In this document: piece by piece, positions 7,581-14,176 of the stretch
Numbering within the stretch: position 1 is the first letter of the stretch
Layout: each line of letters begins with the position of its first letter
IMG/VR virus record: IMGVR_UViG_3300042389_001683
Location: 1 to 30,394 of that record
Source: a virus
DNA length: 30,394 nt
Reading direction: 5' to 3' (one strand)
Notes under the pieces: generated by a model
The model's database searches: none
Told to the model about the DNA's origin: nothing
Seen by the model: only the letters and a program-made list of their open reading frames with translations
Position numbers and translations under genes: made by a program

Positions 7581-7792
7581 GCGCCGCCACACTCCAGGCC
7601 GAGCCGCGCAGGCAGGCCATCACCGCGCCGCTCGTCGCCGCTCCGAAGCGCCGTCGCTACTATGTCACGGGACGGTGCCCGCTGACGGGCAAACGGCGGG
7701 ATTTTTTGTGGGCCGGAAGCGTCACTGAGGCTCGGGCGTCTTTTTACGACAAGCATGGGCTTTTGGCGTTGCACACGGAGGTGGACGAATGA
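7577..7792 (+). CDS. Small basic protein of unknown function (71 aa)
   Basis: Begins MSAATLQAEPRR and contains a segment YYVTGRCPLTGKRRDFLWAG with the spaced pattern of a small beta-sheet protein. One CPxTGK motif is present but there is no complete zinc site. The ATG overlaps the preceding stop (ATGA). It has a good Shine-Dalgarno, AGGAG, eight bases upstream, unlike the late genes. It lies in the early operon between the regulator and an excisionase-like gene. No family recognised. Confidence 0.65.
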   Translation: MSAATLQAEPRRQAITAPLVAAPKRRRYYVTGRCPLTGKRRDFLWAGSVTEARASFYDKHGLLALHTEVDE

Positions 7793-7896
7793 TCGCCGCC
7801 GACACTTTGCTCGCCGCCGGTTTTTTTGTGGAGGCCGTTTTCAAATTCGCCCCGCTTTTTTTGCTCGGGCTCTTCACATGGAGGCTGGCGCGATGA
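7789..7896 (+). CDS. 35-aa single-span membrane peptide
   Basis: The frame starts at ATG 7789, overlapping the stop of the previous gene, with GGAGGT seven bases upstream. It ends in an ATGA overlap with the next gene. The peptide (MIAADTLLAAGFFVEAVFKF, then APLFLLGLFTWRLAR) is hydrophobic over ~25 residues with a basic C-terminus, so it is a likely inner-membrane peptide. The overlaps on both sides and the strong ribosome site are what make it credible. Function unknown. Confidence 0.6.
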   Translation: MIAADTLLAAGFFVEAVFKFAPLFLLGLFTWRLAR

Positions 7897-8126
7897 TTGA
7901 GAAGCATTACTCCATGCGGGAACTCGGTCGTTTAATCGGCATCTCGCATGTCACCCTCTCGCACCGCATCGAGGAGGGTGATCTCCGCGCCGTCCGCATC
8001 GGCAAGCGGGTGCTGATTCCAGAATCCGCTGCCAGCGAATGGCTCGTCCGCCATACCGTCAACGCCTCCGTCGGTCTTCGCCGAGGCCGCATACCCCAGA
8101 TCGCCACTCTCACTGCCGCTGCCTAA
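7893..8126 (+). CDS. Excisionase-like helix-turn-helix protein (77 aa)
   Basis: From ATG 7893 (ATGA overlap, GGAGG eight bases upstream) the product reads MIEKHYSMRELGRLIGISHV. Next come a recognition helix (TLSHRIEEGDLRAVRIGKRV) and LIPESAASEWL. This is the MerR-like winged helix-turn-helix of the excisionase/HTH_17 family (residues ~6-55), where the wing carries the basic GKRV and the last helix ends the fold. Such proteins direct integrase towards excision or regulate promoters. Being the only full-length member and in the early operon of an integrase phage, it is a reasonable excisionase candidate. It could equally be a transcription factor. Confidence 0.72.
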   Translation: MIEKHYSMRELGRLIGISHVTLSHRIEEGDLRAVRIGKRVLIPESAASEWLVRHTVNASVGLRRGRIPQIATLTAAA

Positions 8127-8129
8127 TCC

Positions 8130-9116
8130 ATGCCCGAAGCCGCCGCTACCCCGGCTTTTTTTTGTGCCCAAAATCCAGATGGGGTGAATACCCCAGAGGG
8201 TAAGACCCCATTGACGCCGCCCGCCCCGGCATTTTTTTGTGCCCAAAACGGGGATGGGGTCATTACCCCATTGCAGGCCGCCGACGCCTCCGCCGCCGCC
8301 GCCCCTTTTTTATTTTTTGAGGAAGACCTGGGTGCGGAAAAGCTCGAAGCCACGGGAGAATTTACAGGAGAGCGCCTGCTGGCCCGCCGCCCGGATGTTT
8401 ACCGGGCTGTCGTCCGCATGGCTGCCGAGGGTCAGAGCATCAGCGCCACGGCCCGAGCCCTCTCGGTCAGCCGGAACACCGTTGCCGCCGTTCGAGAGCG
8501 CGAAGGGATTTCCATAGAGCAGGAGAAAAAGGAGTTGCTTCGGGATGTTCGCCGTGCGGCGCGCATGTCCGTCGAGCGCGCCATCGAGCTTGTGCCTTCC
8601 ATCAACTCGGCCAAGGACGCCGCCATCGTTGCCGCCGTGATGGTGGACAAGATGCAGTTGTTGAGCGGTGAGGCGACGACCCGCGTCGAGCGTGTCGAGG
8701 TTAACCAGGACAAGTTGTCGGAGATGCTGGCCGCATTGCCGGTCCTCGATGCCGAGGTGGTTCCAACCGGTTTAACGCCGAGCGCGCCGGAACAAAAGGC
8801 CGACCCCGCACCCGGCCTCCCCCACCCCGCCGACCCCGCCGAATCCCCAATTTCCTCAATCGAAAATCAACGACTTACGCAATTTAACGATTCCTCAAGT
8901 TATAAGTCGCTGGAAATCAACACCAGCGAACTATCAAGAATAGGTGTTATATCGGGTTATGAAACTTCCGACCAGGGGGGGGAGGGGGTCACGAATTTCG
9001 AGGGGGGGGCATCAGTATGCACTGGTCAGGGTCCACAGAAAATTTTTGGCAAAGGGGTCTCTACGCCAGCCCCAGAAGCCCCGCAAACCGCTTCCAACCC
9101 AACCACCGCACCATGA
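8130..9116 (+). CDS. Helix-turn-helix protein, possible small terminase or regulator
   Basis: This 328-residue frame has three parts. Residues 1-60 hold a duplicated PAFFCAQN-DGV-TP segment. Residues ~85-215 are a globular core with a resolvase/transposase-like helix-turn-helix (GQSISATARALSVSRNTVAA), a charged helix, and the stretch KDAAIVAAVMVDKMQLLSGE. That stretch resembles phage HTH proteins annotated as small terminases or DNA-binding regulators. Residues ~235-328 are low-complexity and read through an AT-rich block and G8 tracts, unlike the rest. The core is well supported. The two ends may be late additions or mainly DNA-level signals. It starts three bases after the upstream stop and ends in an ATGA overlap. 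No other small terminase was found, but its distance (5 kb) from the large subunit weakens that call. Confidence 0.6.
   Translation: MPEAAATPAFFCAQNPDGVNTPEGKTPLTPPAPAFFCAQNGDGVITPLQAADASAAAAPFLFFEEDLGAEKLEATGEFTGERLLARRPDVYRAVVRMAAEGQSISATARALSVSRNTVAAVREREGISIEQEKKELLRDVRRAARMSVERAIELVPSINSAKDAAIVAAVMVDKMQLLSGEATTRVERVEVNQDKLSEMLAALPVLDAEVVPTGLTPSAPEQKADPAPGLPHPADPAESPISSIENQRLTQFNDSSSYKSLEINTSELSRIGVISGYETSDQGGEGVTNFEGGASVCTGQGPQKIFGKGVSTPAPEAPQTASNPTTAP
8149..8194 (+). repeat. Direct repeat with hairpin, copy 1
   Basis: About 46 bp starting CCCCGGC, then a T8 run, GTGCCCAAAA and a hairpin GGGGT-GAAT-ACCCC (8181-8194). It recurs at 8224-8269. Both copies are translated in the same frame as PAFFCAQN..DGV.TP. 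Confidence 0.75.
8224..8269 (+). repeat. Direct repeat with hairpin, copy 2
   Basis: Second copy of the 8149 element, 75 bp downstream (25 codons). Its end, extended by two bases, forms the perfect palindrome ATGGGGTCATTACCCCAT (8254-8271) with a 4-base centre. The hairpin bases differ between copies while pairing is kept, which hints at selection on structure. Confidence 0.75.
8881..9010 (+). other. Composition anomaly: AT-rich block with hairpin and G8 tracts (possible origin)
   Basis: Inside the 3' part of the HTH gene, 8850-8970 is clearly AT-rich against a GC-rich background. It contains the hairpin CGCTGG (8908-8913) / CCAGCG (8923-8928). It is followed by G8 (8975-8982), G5 (8984-8988) and G8 (9002-9009). 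This resembles an unwinding element and possible G-quadruplex next to replication genes. No iterons or DnaA boxes were identified. Confidence 0.35.
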
Positions 9117-9373
9117 GCACCAAAAACCAAAAAAAACACGCCCCGCCCCAGCCAGCGCCGCCAGCGCCGCCAGCCGCACAAGCCGTAAAAGTCAAAGTCA
9201 TCAGCCGCGAGATCAACCCCGAATGGCACAAAATTTCCGTGCCAGGGGACATGGGGACCACGATGGCCCGCCTGCACACGCCCCGCCGGTTCGCCCGGGG
9301 CATCAAGATCAACTCCCTCATGCTCGCCACCAAACCAGACCACCTCGACTACTACACCCTCAGCAACCTATGA
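9113..9373 (+). CDS. Hypothetical protein (86 aa)
   Basis: Starts MSTKNQKKHAPPQPAPPAPP: a basic, proline/alanine-rich N-terminal tail (residues 1-24), then a compact domain with KVKVISREINPEWHKISVPG and a C-terminus ending YYTLSNL. The ATG overlaps the stop of the HTH gene and its own stop overlaps the next start, so it belongs to the early operon. An in-frame ATG at 9017 exists but would overlap the upstream gene heavily. No family recognised. Confidence 0.65.
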   Translation: MSTKNQKKHAPPQPAPPAPPAAQAVKVKVISREINPEWHKISVPGDMGTTMARLHTPRRFARGIKINSLMLATKPDHLDYYTLSNL

Positions 9374-9513
9374 AAAAAAACACGCCGGTCGTCCTTTACA
9401 CCACCGCCGCCGAATCCGCAGCCCTCTTCCGCCGCCACATCGCCCAGCAAGCCGCCCAGCGCGTCCTTGCCATCCTCCGCCACCGCCAACCCCGCACCCT
9501 CCGCCGCGCATGA
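9370..9513 (+). CDS. Small basic peptide (47 aa)
   Basis: ATG 9370 overlaps the preceding stop and the stop overlaps the DnaQ-like gene start (both ATGA). The peptide MKKNTPVVLYTTAAESAALF continues into an Arg-rich helix (RRHIAQQAAQRVLAILRHRQ). It is probably a helical, nucleic-acid-compatible peptide. Function unknown; support is from operon packing. Confidence 0.55.
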   Translation: MKKNTPVVLYTTAAESAALFRRHIAQQAAQRVLAILRHRQPRTLRRA

Positions 9514-10082
9514 AAAGCCGACTCATCGTCATAGACACCGAAACGGGCGGATTCGATCCCGACCGCCACGCCCTCCTGAGCGTCGCCGCCGTCGATTCCG
9601 GCGATGGAGAGGCATTTGTCGGAATCATCCGCCCGAATCCCGAGTGGATCATCGAGCCCGAAGCCTTGGCAAAGAACGGCTTCACCCGCGATTTTCTGGA
9701 AAAAAACGGACGCCCCGAGCGCGAAGTCATGCAAGACCTCGCCCTCTGGCTCCACGCCCGCCGGTTCGCCCTCCTCGCCGGGTGCAATGTCGCCTTCGAC
9801 CGCGACTTCCTCCGCTTGGCCTTTCGCCGCCACGGCCTCTGCTGGCCCATGGGAAAGACCATCGACCTCCAATCCGCCGCATGGTTCGCCTACGAGACCG
9901 GCCACCTCGACCTCCCCACAGGCAAAGACGAACTCCCCCGCCTCAACCTCGACCACATCGCCGCCGCGCTGGAGCATTTCCGCAAAAGCGAAATCCACAA
10001 CGCCCTGGAAGACACCCTTCTGACCGCCACTTGCCTCTCCAAGCTCATCCGCCTCGTTCGCCTCCCCTCCCCCACTACATGA
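9510..10082 (+). CDS. DnaQ-like 3'-5' exonuclease (DEDDh)
   Basis: This 190-residue protein carries all catalytic residues of the DEDDh exonuclease family (DNA polymerase III epsilon type). They are D9 and E11 in motif I (VIDTETGG), D97 in motif II (GCNVAFDRDF), and H163 and D168 in motif III (IHNALEDT). Two magnesium ions held by these residues would cleave single-stranded 3' ends. Length matches a bare exonuclease domain without a polymerase-binding tail. No phage polymerase is present, so it may proofread for the host enzyme, trim recombination ends, or degrade host nucleic acid. It is in the replication operon with ATGA overlaps on both sides. Confidence 0.9.
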   Translation: MKSRLIVIDTETGGFDPDRHALLSVAAVDSGDGEAFVGIIRPNPEWIIEPEALAKNGFTRDFLEKNGRPEREVMQDLALWLHARRFALLAGCNVAFDRDFLRLAFRRHGLCWPMGKTIDLQSAAWFAYETGHLDLPTGKDELPRLNLDHIAAALEHFRKSEIHNALEDTLLTATCLSKLIRLVRLPSPTT

Positions 10083-10252
10083 AAAAAAACGGCATGGAAT
10101 TCACCCAAAACCTCTCCCTCGACGATGCCCGCGTCGGCTGGCGCACCAGCACCCGCCGAGTCGGCTCCCGCGAAATCTGCCGAGCCCTCGATGCCTGGCT
10201 CGAAAAAAACGAACCTAAAACCAAAAAAAAACGCCCCTTCGGCAGATACTAA
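10079..10252 (+). CDS. Small basic protein (57 aa)
   Basis: ATG overlaps the exonuclease stop. The product has a short folded part (NLSLDDARVGWRTSTRRVGS, REICRALDAWLEKN) and a Lys-rich tail ending KKKRPFGRY. The next gene starts two bases after its stop. It is small and positively charged, so nucleic-acid contact is plausible, but no family is recognised. Confidence 0.6.
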   Translation: MKKNGMEFTQNLSLDDARVGWRTSTRRVGSREICRALDAWLEKNEPKTKKKRPFGRY

Positions 10253-10253
10253 A

Positions 10254-11171
10254 ATGAACGCAAAAATCGACAGCGAAATTTGGGACGACCCAGATTTTAT
10301 GGAACTCCACGACAGCGAAAAACTCGCCGTCTTCTGGATTCTCACCAAAGTCAACCTCCTCGGCTATGTCGAGATCACCCCTCGGAAGTTTTCGAGAGAC
10401 ATTGAAGCCCCTTTTGAAATTGTCGAAGGGGCTTGCAAGGGGCTTCCGAGGGGCTTCGTCCGCACCGAGCGCGGGGTCTGGTGCCGTAATTATATCCGTA
10501 AGCAATTTGGTTATGGACATGCACTTGAGCGGTCCCACATGGCTAAAAGCATCCGCAAGCAGTTGGAGAATGTTCCCGATCAAGTTCGGATTCTTGTCCT
10601 CGAAGAATACCCAGAAATTTCCCCAGACCCGAAGGGGCTTTGTAGCTCCTTGGAAGCTACAAGAGAAGGAGAAAGAGAAGGAGAAATAGAAATAGAAGAA
10701 GGGGGTGTGGGGGAAACACCGGCTTTGCCAAGTTTGCCACACCCTCCGCATCCCATCCTCGCTCGCCTCCGCGCCCTTTTCCGCATTCGCCCGGAAACGC
10801 GTCTTGACGCCACCACCCATAAAGCCTGGGAAAAAAATAAAAAAAGCGCCGCCGCGCTCACCGAATCCGATTTGTCGGTTCTCGAATGGGCTTACCGACA
10901 AAAAGAAGGCGACGCCGCGAAATACCGCCGCCGCGACCTCGCCACCCTGCTGAATAACCTCACCAGCGAAGTCACCCGCTCCTACCAATGGTCCCGCGCC
11001 GCCGGAGCCACCCCCGGCCCCGCCACCGAGCCCGACGGCTGGCGCGACATCGTCACGGCCGAATACCCCGAATGCATCCTCACTACTTGGACCGCCCTCC
11101 CCGAGAGCATGAAAGCCTTCGTGCATTTCCAGCTCCGCGCCGCCCAACCCGCCGCCCTGCCCGCCGCATGA
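10254..11171 (+). CDS. Replisome-organiser-like replication protein
   Basis: The 305-residue product starts MNAKIDSEIWDDPDFMELHD. Its first ~115 residues have the pattern of phage replisome organiser/DnaD-type winged-helix N-terminal domains (SEKLAVFWILTKVNLLGYVE, then RKFSRDIEAPFEIVEGACKG). Residues ~140-158 are a run of alternating Glu/Arg/Ile encoded by an almost pure purine tract (10655-10705). The C-terminal part (~170-290) is helical with WEKNKKSAAALTESDLSVLE and YRRRDLATLLNNLTSEVTRS. Directly ahead of a DnaB helicase (three small genes apart), it likely recognises the origin and/or loads helicase. Similarity is by pattern, not by alignment. An upstream ATG at 10125 would overlap the preceding gene. 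Confidence 0.65.
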   Translation: MNAKIDSEIWDDPDFMELHDSEKLAVFWILTKVNLLGYVEITPRKFSRDIEAPFEIVEGACKGLPRGFVRTERGVWCRNYIRKQFGYGHALERSHMAKSIRKQLENVPDQVRILVLEEYPEISPDPKGLCSSLEATREGEREGEIEIEEGGVGETPALPSLPHPPHPILARLRALFRIRPETRLDATTHKAWEKNKKSAAALTESDLSVLEWAYRQKEGDAAKYRRRDLATLLNNLTSEVTRSYQWSRAAGATPGPATEPDGWRDIVTAEYPECILTTWTALPESMKAFVHFQLRAAQPAALPAA

Positions 11172-11557
11172 AGCTCAAGAGCAACCCCATCGTCACCCAG
11201 CCCGAGTTCGATGCCGACCTCTACGCCACCGTCTCCAGCAAAAACTTTGTCCACTTCCGTTACCCGAAACAACAAAACCACATGCAAATAAAAAACACCA
11301 CACGCACCACAGTCCCCCTCATCGACCGCCACATGCCCGAAGCCGAGAACGACTTCCTCCGCTGGCAGTTCGGCATCCACACCCTCCGCATCATGGAACG
11401 CCCCGTCTATGCCGGGCGCGTCGTTGTCGGCACCGAGCCCATCCGGTCCTTCACCACCGTCTTCCACATCCTCGGCTACGGCACCACCAAAGCCCGCGCC
11501 CTCTCCATGGCCCGCGCCGCCCTCGAACGCCTCAACCTCGAATCCCAACCCGCCTGA
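11168..11557 (+). CDS. Hypothetical protein (129 aa)
   Basis: ATG overlaps the stop of the replication protein. The sequence MKLKSNPIVTQPEFDADLYA continues to a middle region of mixed beta strands and a C-terminal Ala/Arg-rich helix (TKARALSMARAALERLNLES). No catalytic motif or family is recognised. Position between the organiser and helicase genes suggests an accessory replication or recombination role. Confidence 0.65.
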   Translation: MKLKSNPIVTQPEFDADLYATVSSKNFVHFRYPKQQNHMQIKNTTRTTVPLIDRHMPEAENDFLRWQFGIHTLRIMERPVYAGRVVVGTEPIRSFTTVFHILGYGTTKARALSMARAALERLNLESQPA

Positions 11558-11560
11558 CCC

Positions 11561-11704
11561 ATGCCGCCCCGACCCGCCCACATCGTCGCCATCTTTGCCA
11601 TCGGCCTCCTCATCTTCGCCGCCTGGCTGAACCTCCGCGAATCCTCCGCCCCCGACTTCACCCGCTGCCCCCTCTGCAACGAAAAAATCACCGTCAAACT
11701 ATGA
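11561..11704 (+). CDS. Small membrane protein with CxxC motif (47 aa)
   Basis: Starts MPPRPAHIVAIFAIGLLIFA: one N-terminal transmembrane helix (residues ~7-22), then a short soluble tail with RCPLCNEKITVKL, a single CxxC as in half a zinc ribbon. It begins three bases after the preceding stop and overlaps the helicase start by ATGA. The tail could bind zinc as a dimer. Function unknown. Confidence 0.6.
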   Translation: MPPRPAHIVAIFAIGLLIFAAWLNLRESSAPDFTRCPLCNEKITVKL

Positions 11705-13056
11705 CCGAATCCTTCACCGCCGAGCGCGCCTGCATTGCCGCCGCCATGCAGAACGGCACCACCGCCGATTCCGTCCTCGAACTCCTCACCCCCGAGCAGT
11801 TCTTGAACCCGCCCCACCGCACCATCCTCGCCACCATCGCCGCCCTCCGCGAGACCGCCCACCCCATCGACCTCATCCTCCTCACCACCGAGATGGAGAA
11901 ACGCGGCACCCTCGCCGAAGTCGGCGGCGACCTCTACCTCACCGAACTCTTCACCGCCATCGCCGACGCCTCAAACTGGCGGCACTACGCCCGCGAAGTC
12001 CTCGACCGCTGGAAACGCCGCCAAATGCGCGCCGCAGCCCTCAAGATGGCCGAATCCGCCGCCGACCACGCCATACCCGTCGAAGACGCCCAAGAAGCCT
12101 GCGAGCAAACCCTCTACGCCCTCCGCGACCACACCACCCGCGAGAACCCCGTAGCCCACTGCCGCCAATCCGTCCTCGACGCCATCGAGCATATCGAAGC
12201 CGTTTACCACAATCGGGGAAAAACCACCGGCCTCGCCACCGGCATCCACGATCTCGACCGCTCCACAGGCGGCTTCCTCGGCGGCCAGATGATCGTCATC
12301 GCCGCCCGCCCCGCCTGCGGGAAAAGCGCCCTCGGCATGCAGATCGCCATCCACGCCGTCCAGCACCTCGCCGTCCCCACCCTCGTCTTCTCCGTCGAAA
12401 TGCCCGCCCGCGAACTCATGGTCCGCGCCATTTGCTCCCAGGCAGGGCTCGACCTCCAGCGCGTCCGCGACGGCTTCTTCAATCAAAACGCCCTCACCTC
12501 CGCCGCTAACGCCGCCCAACACCTCGTCAAAGCCCAGCTCTACCTCGACGAAACCCCCGCCCTCACCGTCGCCCAATTCCGCGCCCGCGCCCGCCGCGCC
12601 CGCGCCACCCATAAGATCGGCCTCATCGTCGTCGACTACCTCCAGTTCATGCATGGAACGACCGCCACCGCCAAGCAATCCCGCGCCCTCGAAGTCAGCG
12701 AGATCAGCAAAGCCATCAAGACCACCGCCAAGGAACTCGACATCCCCATCATCGCCCTCGCCCAGCTCAACCGCGACGCCGATTCCGAACACCTCAAGCC
12801 CAAGCTCTCCAACCTCCGCGAATCCGGCTCCATCGAGCAAGACGCCGATACCGTCCTCCTCATCCACCGCTTGGACAAAAACAAAAAGAAATCCGACGAC
12901 GACGAGCCCATGGACCACAACACCCTCCTCATCCTCGCCAAGCAACGCAACGGCCCCACCCCCGAAATCAAAATGAACTTCGTGGGCCAATTCACCCGCT
13001 TCGAGAATGTCACCACCGCCGCCTACTCCAACAACCCCGCCCACCGCCAAAAATAA
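11701..13056 (+). CDS. dnaB: DnaB-like replicative DNA helicase
   Basis: This 451-residue protein has the two-domain layout and length of DnaB. The N-terminal helical domain (~5-105, with AAMQNGTTADSVLELLTPEQ) interacts with primase. After a linker comes the RecA-like C-terminal ATPase: Walker A ARPACGKSAL (residues 202-211), SVEMPARELMVR (H1a), Walker B LIVVDYLQF (308-316), IIALAQLNRDAD, and the arginine finger region LRESGSIEQDAD. It unwinds DNA 5' to 3' as a hexamer at the fork. With no phage primase or polymerase in the window, it would recruit host DnaG and Pol III. The stop and the next start overlap as TAATG. Confidence 0.95.
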   Translation: MTESFTAERACIAAAMQNGTTADSVLELLTPEQFLNPPHRTILATIAALRETAHPIDLILLTTEMEKRGTLAEVGGDLYLTELFTAIADASNWRHYAREVLDRWKRRQMRAAALKMAESAADHAIPVEDAQEACEQTLYALRDHTTRENPVAHCRQSVLDAIEHIEAVYHNRGKTTGLATGIHDLDRSTGGFLGGQMIVIAARPACGKSALGMQIAIHAVQHLAVPTLVFSVEMPARELMVRAICSQAGLDLQRVRDGFFNQNALTSAANAAQHLVKAQLYLDETPALTVAQFRARARRARATHKIGLIVVDYLQFMHGTTATAKQSRALEVSEISKAIKTTAKELDIPIIALAQLNRDADSEHLKPKLSNLRESGSIEQDADTVLLIHRLDKNKKKSDDDEPMDHNTLLILAKQRNGPTPEIKMNFVGQFTRFENVTTAAYSNNPAHRQK

Positions 13057-13286
13057 TGACCTCCACCGAACTCTGGGAAGCCTACTCCACCCGCAACCCC
13101 TCCTTCGACGGCGACGGCCAAGTCACCATGTCCGCCGCCGGACTCCGCAAACTTTTCAACCAAACCTGGTCCATCGCCTATGACACCGGATACCGCACCG
13201 GCCTGCGCGAAGCCACCGCCCGCGCCAAGGCCACCCCCGCACCCCCGCCCGAAATCTTCCGCGACATCTTCGGAGTCACCCGATGA
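13056..13286 (+). CDS. Hypothetical protein (76 aa)
   Basis: Starts MTSTELWEAYSTRNPSFDGD, overlapping the helicase stop as TAATG and ending in an ATGA overlap. The middle (GLRKLFNQTWSIAYDTGYRT) is helical and aromatic-rich, followed by an Ala/Pro linker and a short hydrophobic C-terminus. Small phage proteins with this pattern are common downstream of replication genes, but I cannot name a family. Confidence 0.65.
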   Translation: MTSTELWEAYSTRNPSFDGDGQVTMSAAGLRKLFNQTWSIAYDTGYRTGLREATARAKATPAPPPEIFRDIFGVTR

Positions 13287-13528
13287 CCGCGCCAAAACCA
13301 CGCCGCCGCAAAAATGACAACATCCTGCCAAGAAAGGAACTGGATTCCATCATTGCCAGTCACGGACTTCCAGACCCCTTCGAGCCGGAAACCATCAAAT
13401 CCTATCGGGACCGGTGGAACTGGGAACGGGAAGTCAATCGTCAACTGCCCAGCAAAGAAGCACACAAGGTGATCGTGTCCTTCATGTTTTACGAAATCAA
13501 ACAAGCCATCGAAAAAATCCTCAAATGA
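13283..13528 (+). CDS. Hypothetical protein (81 aa)
   Basis: Begins MTAPKPRRRKNDNILPRKEL, a strongly basic N-terminus, then a charged helical region (ETIKSYRDRWNWEREVNRQL) and a C-terminal helix (FYEIKQAIEKILK). ATGA overlaps at both ends. Somewhat less GC-rich than its neighbours. Function unknown. Confidence 0.65.
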   Translation: MTAPKPRRRKNDNILPRKELDSIIASHGLPDPFEPETIKSYRDRWNWEREVNRQLPSKEAHKVIVSFMFYEIKQAIEKILK

Positions 13529-13704
13529 CCGCCCTCCGCGACTTCATCCGCCACCACCGGCTCGACGAGACCGCCACCCTCAACCTCCTCCAGGATCACG
13601 GCATCATCAGCGACCAATGCGTCACCGCCGAAGACTGCGGCGACGCAGGCCGCGCCGTCTCCTGGCTCCACGCCCGCCTCGCCACCCTCCCAAAAACCAA
13701 ATGA
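13525..13704 (+). CDS. Small hypothetical protein (59 aa)
   Basis: MTALRDFIRHHRLDETATLN reads as two helices, followed by LLQDHGIISDQCVTAEDCGD and a final amphipathic helix (AGRAVSWLHARLATL). The pattern of a short helical protein whose second part repeats 'dhgiisD..v..eD' is common among phage-encoded small proteins. No function is assigned. Both ends overlap neighbours by ATGA. Confidence 0.62.
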   Translation: MTALRDFIRHHRLDETATLNLLQDHGIISDQCVTAEDCGDAGRAVSWLHARLATLPKTK

Positions 13705-14000
13705 GCGACACACCAGAAACGGACTTTGTCAGAAAATCCAACGACTGCGATGCAGCAGGGTTTTGCAATATGATGGCACACGCCCGCCGCCTTGAGCGCG
13801 AGCGCGACGAGGCGCGGCAAAAGCTCGATTGCCCCCGTTGCGAAGCCGGTGACGACAATTTCGCTCGGCTGCTCCGCACCCGCGACACCCTCCTTGCCGA
13901 AAACCGCGACCTTCAAAAGCAACTCGCCGCCGTCAACGACCAGCTCCTTGAAGCCCAGGCCGTCATCCGCGCCCTTCGCAAGACTTTACGCGAGACATGA
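13701..14000 (+). CDS. Coiled-coil early protein with CPRC motif (99 aa)
   Basis: Starts MSDTPETDFVRKSNDCDAAG, a motif seen in a family of phage early proteins. It is followed by two coiled-coil stretches (ARRLERERDEARQKL and TLLAENRDLQKQLAAVNDQL) separated by a CPRCEAGDD loop that could bind metal. It is likely a dimeric or oligomeric cytoplasmic protein. Biochemical role unknown. ATGA overlaps at both ends. Confidence 0.65.
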   Translation: MSDTPETDFVRKSNDCDAAGFCNMMAHARRLERERDEARQKLDCPRCEAGDDNFARLLRTRDTLLAENRDLQKQLAAVNDQLLEAQAVIRALRKTLRET

Positions 14001-14176
14001 CCCGCACCGCCAAAGCCAAAATGTGCTTTAGCAAAACCCGCTACCCCTGCAAGGCCGATGCCGTTTACGCCTGCACATACCGGCTTCATCGCGACCGCCG
14101 CCGCAACAAACCCGACTTCCTCCGCATCTACCCGTGCCCCCTTTGCAACGGCTGGCACCTCACCCGCAAACGCTAA
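13997..14176 (+). CDS. Small zinc-finger-like protein (59 aa)
   Basis: ATG overlaps the previous stop, and its stop (14174-14176) abuts the terminase start. The very basic product has cysteines C10, C18, C26, C47 and C50, with the last pair in YPCPLCNGWHLT, and histidines H31 and H54. This is enough for one zinc site of the kind seen in small phage proteins where a CPxCxxWH motif ends the chain. DNA or RNA binding is inferred. Its place directly before the large terminase is notable. Confidence 0.6.
   Translation: MTRTAKAKMCFSKTRYPCKADAVYACTYRLHRDRRRNKPDFLRIYPCPLCNGWHLTRKR

Noticed and set aside
11971-13050. Minus-strand frame (359 aa) opposite the helicase gene
   Set aside because: Antisense to a gene with all DnaB motifs; no motif of its own.
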